Assembly (NCBI RefSeq): GCF_000002425.4
Contig: NC_037265.1
Coordinates: forward strand, 3,045,503-3,109,502
Direction of reading: 5' to 3'
Origin: Physcomitrium patens
Lineage: Eukaryota; Streptophyta; Bryopsida; Funariales; Funariaceae
Length of the DNA: 64,000 nt
In this document: in pieces, positions 45,017 through 56,867 of the stretch
Layout: every line of letters starts with the position of its first letter
Numbering within the stretch: position 1 is the first letter of the stretch
Notes under the pieces: model-generated
What the model saw: only the letters and a program-made list of their open reading frames with translations
What the model was told of the DNA's origin: nothing
Database searches by the model: none
Made by a program: the position numbers and the translations under genes

Positions 45017-46380
45017 TGCATATGTTAAGATTTTTAAAAAATATGTTTTGAGGAGGATTTTATTGAAGTTCTTAAAAACAAAGTTGCTCGTGCCATGTAG
45101 GGAGAAATACATTTTCACATAATATTTTTCTTCTATGGGTTTTTAGATAATTTTTAAAAATATAAAGTCAACCAAGGAATAATTTCCAGTTTCAACCAAC
45201 TGCAAACTTAAAAGTCATGACTTCTTGGTTTTTTCTTTAAGAATACAAACTCCCTCAATATTTTTTCAATTTTTTTTTTGATATTGTAGATTTTACTCAA
45301 ATTAATAAAGTTAATTTATTTTATTACATTCTTGTTTTTAAATTATAAATAATTTGAAAAAATATATATAACAACATAATTTCCCCCGTTTATACAAAAC
45401 CAATAATACTATTAGACCTATATTGTGTTTAAGAAAATACACACATATATATATCTATATATATATATATATTCAGTGCATTTACATGTATTAATCATGT
45501 GCTCTGTAGCATATATACATATGTACATGTAACATTTCACTTTGCTTGAATACAGTCACCACCATTCAACTTTTTTCAACTTCAAAAATAGTACAAGTAC
45601 ATTTCATTTTGATTTCTGGATAAAAGTTTAATGCTGTTGCAAATAAAATCTTTTCATATCATCCAGAATTATAATGTTATTATCATGTATAGAGAAGTCT
45701 ATTTGAAAAAAAGTATGGTTATTATTTATATTCTAAGACAGTAGAATGAAATAGATTCTTGGAACTGCATATCTGCTCTAAGATAAGCAAAATTAAGTAC
45801 GTGTAAGTACTGTAATTGTATAATGATAAATAAAATAAACTTTAAAGCGTAAAAATGTAAATGAACTCTTTTGTTTAAGCTACATTATTTTTTAAACCCT
45901 TCCTCTTTATGCAGTCCCAGTTTAAAATTCAGTTAAAAACCCAAGGTTTTATGTATTTGTTTATTCATTTACTACTGTCAGCATTTAACTTACACACCAT
46001 GATAACAACGGTAGCAGTAATCTGTCGCCTGTAAATATAAAAATCACTATTGATACCCCATGAATCCAGCATTGGTGTATTGTTGATTCGGGTTACTTCA
46101 ACGTACAATAATAATGTAACATTGTACGACTCCATGTTCAAGACACTTATACCTAAGTACAATAATACGCAAGACTAGTTTAAGGAAAAAAAGTGTAAAG
46201 AATGAGGAATTCCAAGATAGTCACTGTTATGCACTCTCTAATTATTTGTACTTATTGCTTATTAATCCAAAGGTAATATCATTGTATGAAAAGAACTATT
46301 CAGTTTCTACTTTTTACTTACTACTTTTATCTTTCGAAGGTGTAGAGGAAGATGGGTTTTCATACACATATGTGAACGTG
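44031..46380. other. AT-rich intergenic DNA
   Basis: No gene is recognised. It includes (AT)n at about 44235-44258, (TA)n(TG)n at 44961-45016 and imperfect AT runs near 45446-45472. Short frames match nothing known to me. Confidence 0.55.
44961..45016. repeat. (TA)n(TG)n compound microsatellite
   Basis: About 16 TA units run directly into about 12 TG units, the same architecture as at 43451-43511. Confidence 0.95.
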
Positions 46381-46382
46381 TG

Positions 46383-46386
<4 letters not shown>

Positions 46387-46423
<37 letters not shown>
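46387..46423. repeat. (GA)18 microsatellite
   Basis: A pure GA run immediately upstream of the DRE/ABRE block. Confidence 0.95.
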
Positions 46424-46426
<3 letters not shown>

Positions 46427-46449
46427 TAACTTGGTTTATAAAAGAGTGA

Positions 46450-46805
46450 AACGTGCCGACGTGGCACAAGGAGGAATGGGAACGAATAGTGGGGAACGTG
46501 GTAATTTTGGTGGGTGCCCAAGGACAAGGAATGAGTGGGAATGATGGGTGGGGGCACACTGAATAAGGGCAGGTCAGGTCGGGTCGGGGGAGGCAGGGCT
46601 GCTGCACCAGCACGTGGGCCAGCACTGAAAGCTAGCTCCCTCCCCTTGTTGGGAACCAAGGGCACGGTGCCGTGGGAACGCATTACTGGAGAAGAGACAG
46701 CTGGGGTGTGTTGAAGCATTCAAGGAGGTCCAGTTCCGTTGAAGTGCCCAAAAAGTTAAAGTAAAAAGGAACTGAAAAGTAAATAGAAATAAAAAGTATA
46801 TAAAC
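46450..46805 (+). promoter_or_regulatory. Promoter-like block with DRE/ABRE, G-box and TATA
   Basis: GTGCCGACGTGGCAC (46453-46467) combines a DRE core (GCCGAC) overlapping an ABRE (ACGTGGC) in a near-palindrome. CACGTGG (46611-46617) is a G-box. A TATA-like AGTATATAAACG follows at 46795-46806. These are classic elements of abscisic-acid and cold/drought-responsive plant promoters. No coding sequence beyond about 28 codons follows, so the target could be a noncoding RNA, a distant exon, or nothing. The minus-strand frames over this block are not supported. Confidence 0.4.
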
Positions 46806-47276
46806 GAGGAGATGGAGAGATGATTTTCTGGAGTAAGAAAACAATGGAACTATTCTTAAACAGTTTTTTGTTTCATGGTAGTAATAATATGTATTTTCAA
46901 TTTTAGAATAAATTTTTTTTTGCGTGATATTTCTTTGAATTTTCAGGTTGTAGAGTGAAAGTCGAACGATTCCAAAAATAATAACCCTAATAACTTTATT
47001 CTGATTTTGAAAATTTCAAAGCAATGACAGAATTTCAAAGACTGGTTGAATTTAATATTATTGTATGTACTAACTTGAGTATTTTTTTTCTTCGATGATG
47101 ACGTAGCAGTGTGGTTAAAAATAGATGTATTTTAAACTTAATACAGAACAAACTCAAAGACTGAAAAGTTGTTACAAGTTAATTTCTGTTAAAAATGTAT
47201 TGCTGATCATTGAATTTCAATTTTTATCATGAAATAATTGTTATCAGTTTTAATTCTGTTTTTTAAAGATAGTTTG

Positions 47277-47312
<36 letters not shown>

Positions 47313-47755
47313 ATATGAAAAATACATTTAATGAACTTTAAATTATGGTGTGCTGGTCGTGATGTACTTCAGTATTTTCAATTAATTTTACTTCTAAATG
47401 TTATGTTTCACATAAATGTTGTTCATAGCATAACATGTAGAACGTTATGTTTTAAATCTCGCCTGAACAACAGTGTGAAATTCAAGTTAATGTTTATCAG
47501 TGAACAAATATCAGCAAAATCTTTTTGGAGTTATTGGTTTTATTAGTTTTTAAGGAGTTAAAAAAAGGGTGACAATGCTATTTTACACCAAATTTGTAGT
47601 CATAGGGTGCCACAACCTAGTTCTTACAACAACTTTTAGATAATTACACACTCTTACGGATTTAGATTAGAAGATAATATGAGTCCAAGTTAGATTGGGT
47701 AATCGAAATATACAATATTAACAAAAAAAATAAAATAAAATAAAATAAATCACAA
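46806..47755. other. AT-rich intergenic DNA
   Basis: No gene is recognised. An (AT)n run is at about 47280-47310. Confidence 0.55.
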
Positions 47756-48180
47756 GTGAATAGTTGAAGTGGGGAATGAACCAAGGTTGGACCACAGGAA
47801 TAGGTGCCGTTCGAAACCACAAAGGAGGAATTGGGGCCCACAACCGTGCCGGGACAGCTGGGATATGGCAGGGCAGTTCTGCCAATGAGAGACGGCCACG
47901 GTGTACTGCTGAGCTGGAGCTTGATACCCTTTTCTCTCACTTCTGTAATTCTGTACAGAACAAGCGTTTCCCGCCCTTTCATGCTGGCGCTCTTTGCCTT
48001 CTCATTGGTTTGTTGATGACTAATGATGCCTGTGCACTGTAGTCACTCCTTTAATGATATTAGTATTTAGAAAAGAACATTGAATGAATAAATACGTAGA
48101 CAAATTTAGAAATATCTACCAAGCATATGAAAATAGGAAAGTTCCCATAAAGGAAAGAAGGAAGCTTCTCCCTTTGTGTG

Positions 48181-48216
<36 letters not shown>

Positions 48217-48230
48217 AAGGCTTAATAATA
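47756..48230. promoter_or_regulatory. GC-rich block with GGGCCCAC and downstream TATA
   Basis: GGGGCCCACAACC near 47835 repeats the site-II-like motif of 42858. The block extends to about 48010 and is followed by an (AT)n run and TATATATAAAGG at about 48209-48220. Overlapping frames on both strands (47662-48042) show no domain. It may be the promoter of an unrecognised plus-strand transcript. Confidence 0.3.
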
Positions 48231-49430
48231 CAATAACACACACCTCAACCACTTCTGCTATCACTTTCTTCACTTCTGCAAGACCTTGATTCTAAAGCAG
48301 TTCTGAAAAGTGGGTATTCTGTGACACTCTCTTCTTTCGTTTTTTTCTCTCTTGGGATGGAGACAAATTCTTGCTTTTTCCACTTGTATTTTTATATGGT
48401 TGGTATCTAACATTATGAAAGCAAGAGATGTGAGAAGCAGTAGTTGTGGTCATGTTTCCCATCAAGTTTGTTTTTCTACTTATGTGATCCGTTCACCATC
48501 CAACATTTTTGTCTAGAATCATATTACTAGTCTTTGTATATTTAATGAGTGAAGCTGACTTGGAGTTGTATTGTTCACAAACGTTTGTGACCAAAAGCGA
48601 CTTAGTGACTTTTTTTTCTTTATCATTTGGCTTTGTTTATTGTTGTTCCCTTTCAATTGGCTTGGGTTTGTTGCTTTTCCCCTGTCTTTTCCCGTGTGAA
48701 CAGGAGGAAAAAATCATGGTGCGGCTAGGGATTGATTGTACGATCCCCCATAAGATCATTATTTTGTATTTTTTAAAGTAAAGGGTTTAAAAGGAATCCA
48801 ACTCAATTTTGGTTTGGGAAGCCCTAAATTATCATTTTTAACTGTATGTGTTCCGAAATCAAATTTCCTACAACAATTTGACCTTTAATTGATTATTTGA
48901 TGTTTAAGGGAAGAACAAAAACAAACAAACAAACACCTATGAGATATGTATATATAAATGTTACTTTTATTATTTTTATTATTTTATTTCTGGTAATTAT
49001 TTGAAGAGCTTGCACAATGTCTACATATGATTCATCAAACTTCATGATTAGTCTTGTTACGTATTTGTTCGAAATCATGCGGCACCAAAAAATCAATATC
49101 CGTCTGAAAGGAACTGGTTGAAGAAATTGTTATACACACCAGTATGGAGCACAAGTAAGCAGCATTGGAACGAAAAAATAAAACAATAACATTTATTTAT
49201 TATTAGTTTCACAAAAACCTAGAATAAAAGGAGGAATACATAAGAACTTGAATTGGAATTTCCAATTCAACTAGGCATCGCATTTGATCAACATGTTATT
49301 ACAGATACAAACAACTTCGGAGTCTTGTAAAATTTTCCAAGGTAATTAACCAACGCACGGAGAACAGAGGACGGAAATCTATACGGGTATATGGCTGGTT
49401 TTATGAACGGGTATGTCAGGCAGGTATCAG
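48231..49430. other. Intergenic DNA
   Basis: No supported gene. The 90-codon plus frame at 48509-48781 lacks a convincing start and any motif. Confidence 0.45.
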
Positions 49431-49940
49431 GGTCGGTATTGGTCTCGAAAGGACCATGAAACAGACTTATCGCTGAATGCGCAGCGGCGTGGACTGTGAG
49501 CTGGGATCTTCACCCCTCGCCGCAAATTTCCACTCGCTTTGCTGACGAGCGGATTCGGACCTTGCAGTGAGGTTCACCATCGCCACATACTGGCCTTCGT
49601 CTCAGCTAGTGCTTCACTACTAGTACCTCTGGGTTTGCGTAAAGATTCACTGAGTGTGCCTGCTGTATCAAGCCGTGGCGTTGTATTTACACTCATCCCG
49701 GTTCATTCAAAACCTTCCCTGAACGTGTATTCGCCTTCTGAGTCTGAATCCCTTTGTTTGAGTAATTCTCGCGTGGAAAATATCAGAATCTGTTACAACT
49801 GGCTCAGAGAATATTTAAGTTTTGTTTGTCTCGTAGTCTGTACGAGTCTTTGACGAGTGAGCTGTACTGCACTCATACCCTTCGAAGTCGATTAGGTTTG
49901 GAGGTATTCTTCTCGAGTAGAATCACTCACATTTCTTCAA
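49431..49940. other. GC-richer block, nature unknown
   Basis: It has gene-like base composition and CpG content, for example around CGCAGCGGCGTGGACTG near 49480. The plus frame 49539-49853 has no ATG start at its beginning and no recognised domain. It could be a 5' leader or promoter. Confidence 0.35.
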
Positions 49941-49964
49941 TTTCTAGTAGTTAGGTGCCTATTT

Positions 49965-49993
49965 ATTTATTTATTTATTTATTTATTTATTTT
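49965..49993. repeat. (TTTA)n tetranucleotide repeat
   Basis: About seven ATTT units in a row. Confidence 0.9.
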
Positions 49994-50286
49994 ATTATAT
50001 TGTCTAAATTGCTTCTCCCTCTTTTTCTGTATTGGATTTGGGAAATGTGCGCATGCAGACGTGCTGAGGAAAATTGTGGTGTCCGGGAACAAGGCAATGG
50101 CGGTCACTATCTTCCTGAGCAGTCGATATGAAACGATGTGATCATGTGATTTGAAACTATGCACTTTCGGGATATGATGGAATCCGCTGAGGTTCATGTC
50201 GAAATGGACTAACCTCAATAGGCAACTGATCACATTTCAGCAATCCAGAGAATGATGTCGTATATGATATGTCAAAGCATCGGATT

Positions 50287-50400
50287 GCTGACCTGGAGGC
50301 ATTCACTCTTGGTAGCTTCACTAAAAGGAATCCTGTAAAATTCGACAGGTTCCACTTTGTACGGGACAACACCATCAACCCTTTCCGCTAAAACTTTCTC
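50287..50400 (-). other. Possible exon or gene fragment, unidentified
   Basis: One minus-strand frame reads ERVDGVVPYKVEPVEFYRIP and then SEATKSECLQ, followed by a GT at a CAG|GTCAGC junction. The peptide looks protein-like rather than random. An acceptor-like TTTTAG lies just before it. I could not assign a family, and no adjoining exons could be joined with confidence. Confidence 0.25.
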
Positions 50401-50838
50401 AAGCGTTGCAGGTTACGAACTGGCTCTGTGACAGTCCATTCTACAGTGGCACCAATTGAACATGTCCACCCGTAAGAACCTCATGGGGAGTTCCTTAGAA
50501 CAGATTTCCAACAAATGAATAAGGCCATTAAGATAATGTTAGTCATGGATATTCAGACGCCAGATTGCTCAACATCGTCTCACCTCTCAAAGCAAAAGTC
50601 GCACTTGGCAATATGATCAACGTCTCCTCCACAAACTGTACATCAGTAACTGAATCTCAAACAGAGTTGTATCTCCCTTTCTTTAACCACATCGTCAATC
50701 TATTTATAAGAGAAATAAGACGATAAGAGAAGTATGTGACGAAGTTCTTAACGTGATACAGGCTACTACATTGAGAGATCTAAAACATATTTAGTGATGC
50801 ATTCTGATGGGAAGGTGTGGTTAAGGGGTGTGCACAGC

Positions 50839-50840
<2 letters not shown>

Positions 50841-50874
<34 letters not shown>
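50841..50874. repeat. Poly(T) tract, poly(A) on the minus strand
   Basis: A run of about 34 T. It lies just downstream of the stop of a minus-strand frame (50882-51151), as a poly(A) tail would in a retrocopy. Confidence 0.9.
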
Positions 50875-50881
50875 CTAGTTG

Positions 50882-51151
50882 TCAATCCAAGGACACACTT
50901 TGAAGATTTTGTTTTTGCTCTAGATCTTCAGTTGCATGGTCATGCGTGCCTTGTTCCTCTCTAAGATCTGGAGTGGCAATCTTCCCGACCCTACAGCTTA
51001 TGTCATACCTCCCCTGTAACGTAAAATCCACAAGTCCTCTTTCTTCATACCTTTCTGCAATGAACCTCATAGTACTGCTGTCCTTCCAATTCAAATCTAT
51101 TTCTATGCCATAGGAGCCTCTGAGAGTCAAGGTATGTTCACTCCTGCCCAT
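50882..51151 (-). other. Possible gene fragment followed by poly(A)
   Basis: The 89-codon frame includes LTLRGSYGIEIDLNWKD and RFIAERYEERGLVDFTLQGR, which look like real protein, perhaps a beta-sandwich domain. There is faint resemblance to the C-terminal part of GH95-type alpha-fucosidases, but this is a guess. A potential donor (GAG|GTATGA) follows the second segment. The closeness of the A-tract suggests a processed fragment, but a spliced exon is also possible. Confidence 0.25.
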
Positions 51152-51159
51152 GGTCGCGT

Positions 51160-52231
51160 AGAGCCACGAACAGATTTCTTCGACGAAGGTTCAACCTCTG
51201 CTAAGCAACATGCATGCAACAATTTTCGTTCATTCATCATTACTCACCAAAATCTTCGTCAAAAATTCCCATTTCCTGGCTGGAGTATCATGTCGAATTG
51301 CGCCAAACCCGCTGCACAACCGCCACGCACCGGATTAATGATCACAACACTAGTTCCAATGGGGCATCGAAAATGGGGCTACTCCACCATTTGCATGCAA
51401 TCAGAATACGAAAGAAATCCACTTCAATTGTGCGAAAAAACGAATGGTTCCACTGGACACATATCTCGGCTCAATCCGCCCGACCTGCTACGGTGGTGAC
51501 CAGATGTGAGCTTGAAAGAGGATAATGATCATCTAGATTTTTGCTGTCTACAATGCTAACCATGAACCTACAAACCGTGTGAGCTTCACACGAGCATATT
51601 CTCCAATCACCCTCCAGAGTATCCAAGAGAATGTGCAAATTTCACTTCAAATCTACAAGTTCATTTGTACTATTCATCCACTAGTTCATAACGCTAAAAA
51701 GATCTGTATCTGGCCAGAAAACATTGCCTACTGACAACGCGCTGCACAACCATGCTATTTTATTTTATTTTATTTTTATTTTTCAATTTAGACGTCTGCT
51801 TCGAATTCAACTGCAGGGATGTTCAGATTGGCTGCACAGGGCAAAAATGGTGTTGGTGCGTTGATATAACACTGCACTAATCACACGAACTGCAGTTAAC
51901 CGAACCTCGCCAGAAGCTGGCAAAGCTGTAGTGTGCTGTTCGCCTCCTTGGCGGTTCTTGCGTGGCCCATGTCGCAAGTAGAAATTTGAAGGAATTTACA
52001 ACCCGGAAAAAAACGTAGAAGCCGTCGTCAAAACATCTCAACTGGGCAGAGGAAATCCGTTCAAATCCACGTTGCTTCTACTTCCATGATTGATATGGAC
52101 AAATGAAGCCTCCCACAATGTTGCCAACGCCGAACCAAACCACAAGGCTCTTCATATCCAACACTGCAGGTTCTCACCCATTACCTTCTTCTTTCATGCG
52201 CCTGCGTGAAGGATCACCAACTCACTGGCAG
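51160..52231. other. 3' flank of the maturase gene
   Basis: It is downstream of the maturase stop on the minus strand. Open plus frames at 51134-51525 and 52103-52381 have no domain, and the last is antisense to the gene. An imperfect TTTTA repeat is at about 51755-51783. Confidence 0.45.
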
Positions 52232-53912
52232 TTAAATGACAACATTCATATCCAAGTCGTCAAGAAAGACCCTCCCCATGTGCAAATCATCGTGATGCCG
52301 GACGCACAAAGGAATGTGTTTTTTATTCAAAGCAGCTTGCACAGCTTTGATGCCTTCCAGAATCTGCGCCTCTCTAGCTGAGCGAACTCTGTGCTTTCCA
52401 CCTGCCTTCTCAATTTGTCGGATATGGTGCATCTCAACATGACGCTCCTGACAACCCTTCACTGCGCACCGCTCCACAAGTAGTTTTTTGCGAACTAGTC
52501 GCGCGAACAGCATATCGATGAGTTCCTCGGGATGGGTAGGGTCCAAATCCACAATAAACCTCCTCTTGAATTGGCTGATCTCCGAAGGGGTTAAGAAAGC
52601 AGCTAGGGTTTTACCCTCCTTGGAGATGACCAAGCTTTTTGTATGCTTGGCAATGATCTGGCTTGAGCTTGACTTATGTTTCTTCGCAAGTGTATAGATG
52701 GCCGACCATCGTAGGAGATAGTTCGCAATGGATCTCACTTTGCTCAGGTTATCGCAAAATGAGTAGTACTTGAGAAGTCCGATTGCAATACTCCGATACC
52801 ACGCGACAATACGGTGATCCTCCTGGCTAGCGACCTGATCAATTGGCAAAGGTCTCATTTTCTCATCGATGAATCCTTTCTTCTGAAGAGATTCATACAA
52901 AAGCTTGATGGGAGCTTCCAATATAACAGGAGCTTCAAATGGTCGCACTGTCGGGTCTCCATCTGTGAGGTCATCGTCTTCTAGATGGCGATCCTGCTGC
53001 GTAACCACACGAAATCAAAAACGTACTAATGCCAAGCAAACTAACAGATCCCTGTGCACTTATCCGCAATTCAAATCTGTATACCTTGAAATACATCTCA
53101 GTGAACTTACTTCCGATTTCAGTTCTCTAGGAGTTTGTCTTCCTGCTCGTGGAGCTGCAATATCAGTGTGAATGGATCGCTTGGTCCCTCCAGATGACGA
53201 CGAGTTCCACACACTTCCACTCACTCTGCCGTTACGCATGAACTTGAGAAAAATGCTCGCTGCCTACAATCAACACATACGGTTGATAAGCATATAGATA
53301 AACGAGTACCTTACACACGATTTCTACCAATTCCCAGGGCAATTGTGAGGTTTGACCAATTGTTCTGCTCTATCGAAATCTCGAATTGTCGAATTTGTAC
53401 AGAACAAAAGCCCAACAAGCCAACTCGCCTCACAATTCGTAAGGATACGCTAACACAGGCCTCCTGGAAGGCAATCTCACATCGAGTACAAATTGCCATC
53501 CACCAGCACAGAACACAACAATATCTGAGCCTCTAATTCTAATAAATCTCCTAAAATCAAGTAACTCACCTCTGACTCTCCAAGTGCGCTGGGCGAGCCG
53601 TACCACGGCTGCAGGCTGCTGATCGAAAACCCCGACCCACTATCAAATTCAGCAGCACTGCTAGAGTTGCTCGAGCTCAACGAAACTAACGCCTGTTCAG
53701 TAACCTGTGTTCCTCATAAAATCCCGTCATAACCCATCAGAATAATGCTCATTGAGATGAGGATCATCACACCAAAAACTAAAACCCTAAACCCTGAAAT
53801 AAAAACCAAGACTACAGGGCAGCCGCACCCGTAATTGAAGTAGCAATGACGACGACGACGACGAAGTCCATCGTCGCAGCAGCGGCAGCCTGGCTGCCAT
53901 CGCCCTGGCCAT
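52232..53912 (-). CDS. Nuclear group II intron maturase fragment: mitochondrial presequence, maturase domain X and HNH, no RT
   Basis: Exons on the minus strand are 53912-53829, 53704-53570, 53263-53111 and 52996-52232, all phase 0, giving 378 residues. Introns 1-3 have GT-AG ends and are 124, 306 and 114 bp. The ATG lies in CGCCATGG. Residues 1-28 (MARAMAARLPLLRRW, then a Ser run) are basic, lack acids and look like a mitochondrial presequence. Residues 29-124 are Ser-rich and low in complexity. Residues about 158-250 match the type II intron maturase domain X, for example VAWYRSIAIGLLKYYSF and RWSAIYTLAKKHK. Residues 301-366 carry an HNH endonuclease motif: Cys301-x4-Cys306, HH at 314-315, then Cys355-x2-His358 and HDDLH. 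Domain X helps fold and splice group II introns. No reverse transcriptase domain precedes it, unlike nMAT1-4. Exon 4 has a CAGCAG acceptor, so a one-codon variant is possible. Confidence 0.85.
53782..53795 (-). promoter_or_regulatory. Telo-box in intron 1 of the maturase gene
   Basis: AAACCCTAAACCCT (plus strand) is a double telo-box, an element often found near the starts of plant genes for translation and organelle biogenesis. It lies in the first intron. Confidence 0.5.
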
Positions 53913-54131
53913 GGCGACAGTGTGAGGGCAATCCTATTGTGCTGTCTACAAAATCGAACACTCAGAAGCAAAAACCGCCCTTGCTAAGAATTCGGTTTGA
54001 ATTCATCGAATCACGGTAAGAAAGCTCAGCTAACACTTCGATCGGATTCGTTGCACACAAGCTCATTGTTCCATGCTCGACAAATCAGTATCATGCTATG
54101 TCCCGTTCTTAAATTCCGCCAAGCATGCTAA

Positions 54132-54142
54132 ATTAGGGTTTG
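54132..54142 (-). promoter_or_regulatory. Telo-box upstream of the maturase gene
   Basis: ATTAGGGTTTG (plus) is AAACCCTAAT on the coding strand, about 220 bases before the ATG. Together with the intronic copy it suggests a housekeeping-type promoter. No TATA box was seen nearby. Confidence 0.45.
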
Positions 54143-55520
54143 GATCCGGCACACAGTTGTTGGCTCAGTTTACAATCAGTGAGCAGTCAATTGGTATCTT
54201 TTCAGCAGGAGCTACATCACACCCCAGTGAGTAACTTGCCTTTTTCCTTACCGTATTTCATAAGAGCCTTGTAAATTGCTATACTCTTAACACAATGAAG
54301 GACAACAGTTCCTAATCAGTCTGCCAAGGATAACAGTCCCTAATCACTCAACCTTCTCACCCTAACAACAAGTCTAATTTTTCATCCGAGGGAGACAACC
54401 CAGTTCTGACTAGTCCCCCATTTTCATAGTTTAAGGTGGTCTATTTTGAACCAACTTGATATGAATCACTGATCAATTTTGACACATTATGGTTGGAAAT
54501 GAGACTTTTGCTTGTTAAATTAATAGTTAGTACTAAGCAAGATTGGAAATTGATTGTATTCAGAATGGATGTGGGTGATATTTTGAAAATTAATCATGTA
54601 TTAGTGGAGTTGCCTGTTTGAGGCGGCTGATTATCCATTGGCAGTTGATTACTTTCTGATCATGTTGTGAATAGTAAAGATTGTTGTGATCTACTGATTT
54701 GCATGAGCAACATGGCAAAGTTCAAGAAGGCTCTGATTGAAATTAAATACAATTGACTCTCACCTCATGTTCTCTACATTTGCAGCTCATACACTTTGTG
54801 AGTTCCACCAAGCTTGTAAGTGAAAATATGTTTGTGAGTTGATTGTGTCTAGCTGAGGTATAGGCACATAAAACATTGATAGACTTAGATCTGATACATG
54901 ATTGCATAAGCAAGAACTCATGTACAGAGCTTGTAGCTAAATTGCAAAGCTGTGAGATTTGTGAGGTGGTACATGGTTGCATAAGTGGGAGCTATTGTGC
55001 ACAGCTCATAGCTTGATTGCAAAGCTGATTGTGCACATTTTGCTTCAACTCCATGGTGCCATTGGATAATTTCATGCCAAGTTGGAGTGATCAATTATAT
55101 TTCACCTCTAAGAGTAGTGAACAAGACCATGCATTTCATGGAGGGAGTTATAACGATAGTTGAAGTCAGTCTAATTTAGGTTAAAAATTACAAGGTAGTT
55201 AAAAGTCTCTAATTGCAAAAGAAGAGAATTAGTTGAAGTGGTGAAGTTGGCAAAAGAGTAGAGATAGGGGGGAGAAGTTTGATCAAGGAGGGCCAAAGCG
55301 ATGGTATTTTACACAAACAGAGAAGATGCCAATAAGGCAAGGAAAGAGACAAATGTAGTGGAGTTGTGGATCAAACCAAGGTGAAGATGGACAATGAGAT
55401 TCTACTCTTTAACAATGTAATTGTGGAGAATATTACAAGCATTTAGATAACATTAAAAGATATTAGCAACTAAAAATCTCAACCACAACAATCAAGCCAA
55501 CATATGAGCAACACTGCCAA

Positions 55521-55553
<33 letters not shown>

Positions 55554-56825
55554 TTTTTAGAATGATGAGCAAATGGAAGTAGTCTTAGTAGAGCATGAAT
55601 ATGGTGTAAGGATAAGGCAAGCAACTTCAAACCATGATATTCCATACTCAACTTTTAGGACATAGTATTATGGTGTATAAAAATCCAAAAAGAAAGAAAT
55701 TCAAGGTGTTCTAACTGCATATGAAGATAGAGATCTTATATAGTATCTTCTAACTTTGTACAAGAAAGGCCATGGTCTAAGTTCTACAACTTTGAAAATA
55801 AAAGTTTTTGAAATAACTAGGACTCAATGTACATCATTTAAAAAGAGAATCTTAGATGATAGATAATTGAGGTGGTTTAGATACTATTATTTAGATTTCA
55901 TGTTGAGAGTGTTACCAGCCTTTACATCTTTTAAAGCAAAGATGCTATGCAAAATAAAATATATAAATCTCCTATGATAATTTAAATGAGTTATGTAGAT
56001 CATCAAATCGATTCACTAGTTATATTAGAATAAAAAAATATAATTAAAGTATCAAATTGTAATTATTAGATAAAGATTAATATAAAATATTTCAAATATG
56101 TAAAAAATAATATTAATAGAGAGAATATTGTTATTATTGAAAATCTAGTAGAAATTCTTATATGGGAAGCAACTTAAAGGCATGAAATTAATATCTTTTT
56201 AATATCTTAAGAACATCTAAAAGTTATCTAAAATATTTAAACTTTTAGTATTATATGACTTAGATACAATCATATACGGTTTGAATATATTCTATATACA
56301 ATCTAGATATGATAGTAGATATGATATTAGATTCTATAGGAAGTATAGACATGAATATAGTAAAGTCCAATATTAAATACAATCTCAATATTATACCATA
56401 TACAAAAGGAATATGGTCTAAATATTATACTATGTATAATAGAAATACTATATCATATATAATATAGATGTAGTCTAGGTAGATATCAATTACATGAAGA
56501 TCTTGTCATTTGGATATTAAGCAGGCAGATTTCAACGTAGGACATGGCAAATATGTTTGCTACCATAGCAGGCTACTTTGATAAGGGTTCGGCTTGGATC
56601 TTATTTTATTTCTTCTTTTTATTCTAAGATACCAAATGTAGAGCTTGAATAATCATTGTGAGTCATTGAATCAATTCACTTGTATATTTAGTACAAAAAA
56701 TACAACCATTGTATATAAAATCAAAGGTTTTGTAAGTTAGTAGTAGAATTCTTAAATAAATAGAAACAGATTGCTAATACTAGATATGCAACCTACTAGA
56801 ATTTATTAAGACAAATCTCTATGAA

Positions 56826-56867
<42 letters not shown>

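Noticed and set aside
46314..46719. Two overlapping ~100-codon minus-strand frames
   Set aside because: They run through the GA repeat and the promoter-like block, with no domain and no consistent start.
52103..52697. Plus-strand frames across the maturase terminal exon
   Set aside because: They are antisense shadows of the maturase-HNH coding sequence.
52232..53912. Maturase as a recent piece of mitochondrial DNA
   Set aside because: The coding sequence is interrupted by three GT-AG introns and has an added presequence, so it is an established nuclear gene rather than a raw organelle insertion.
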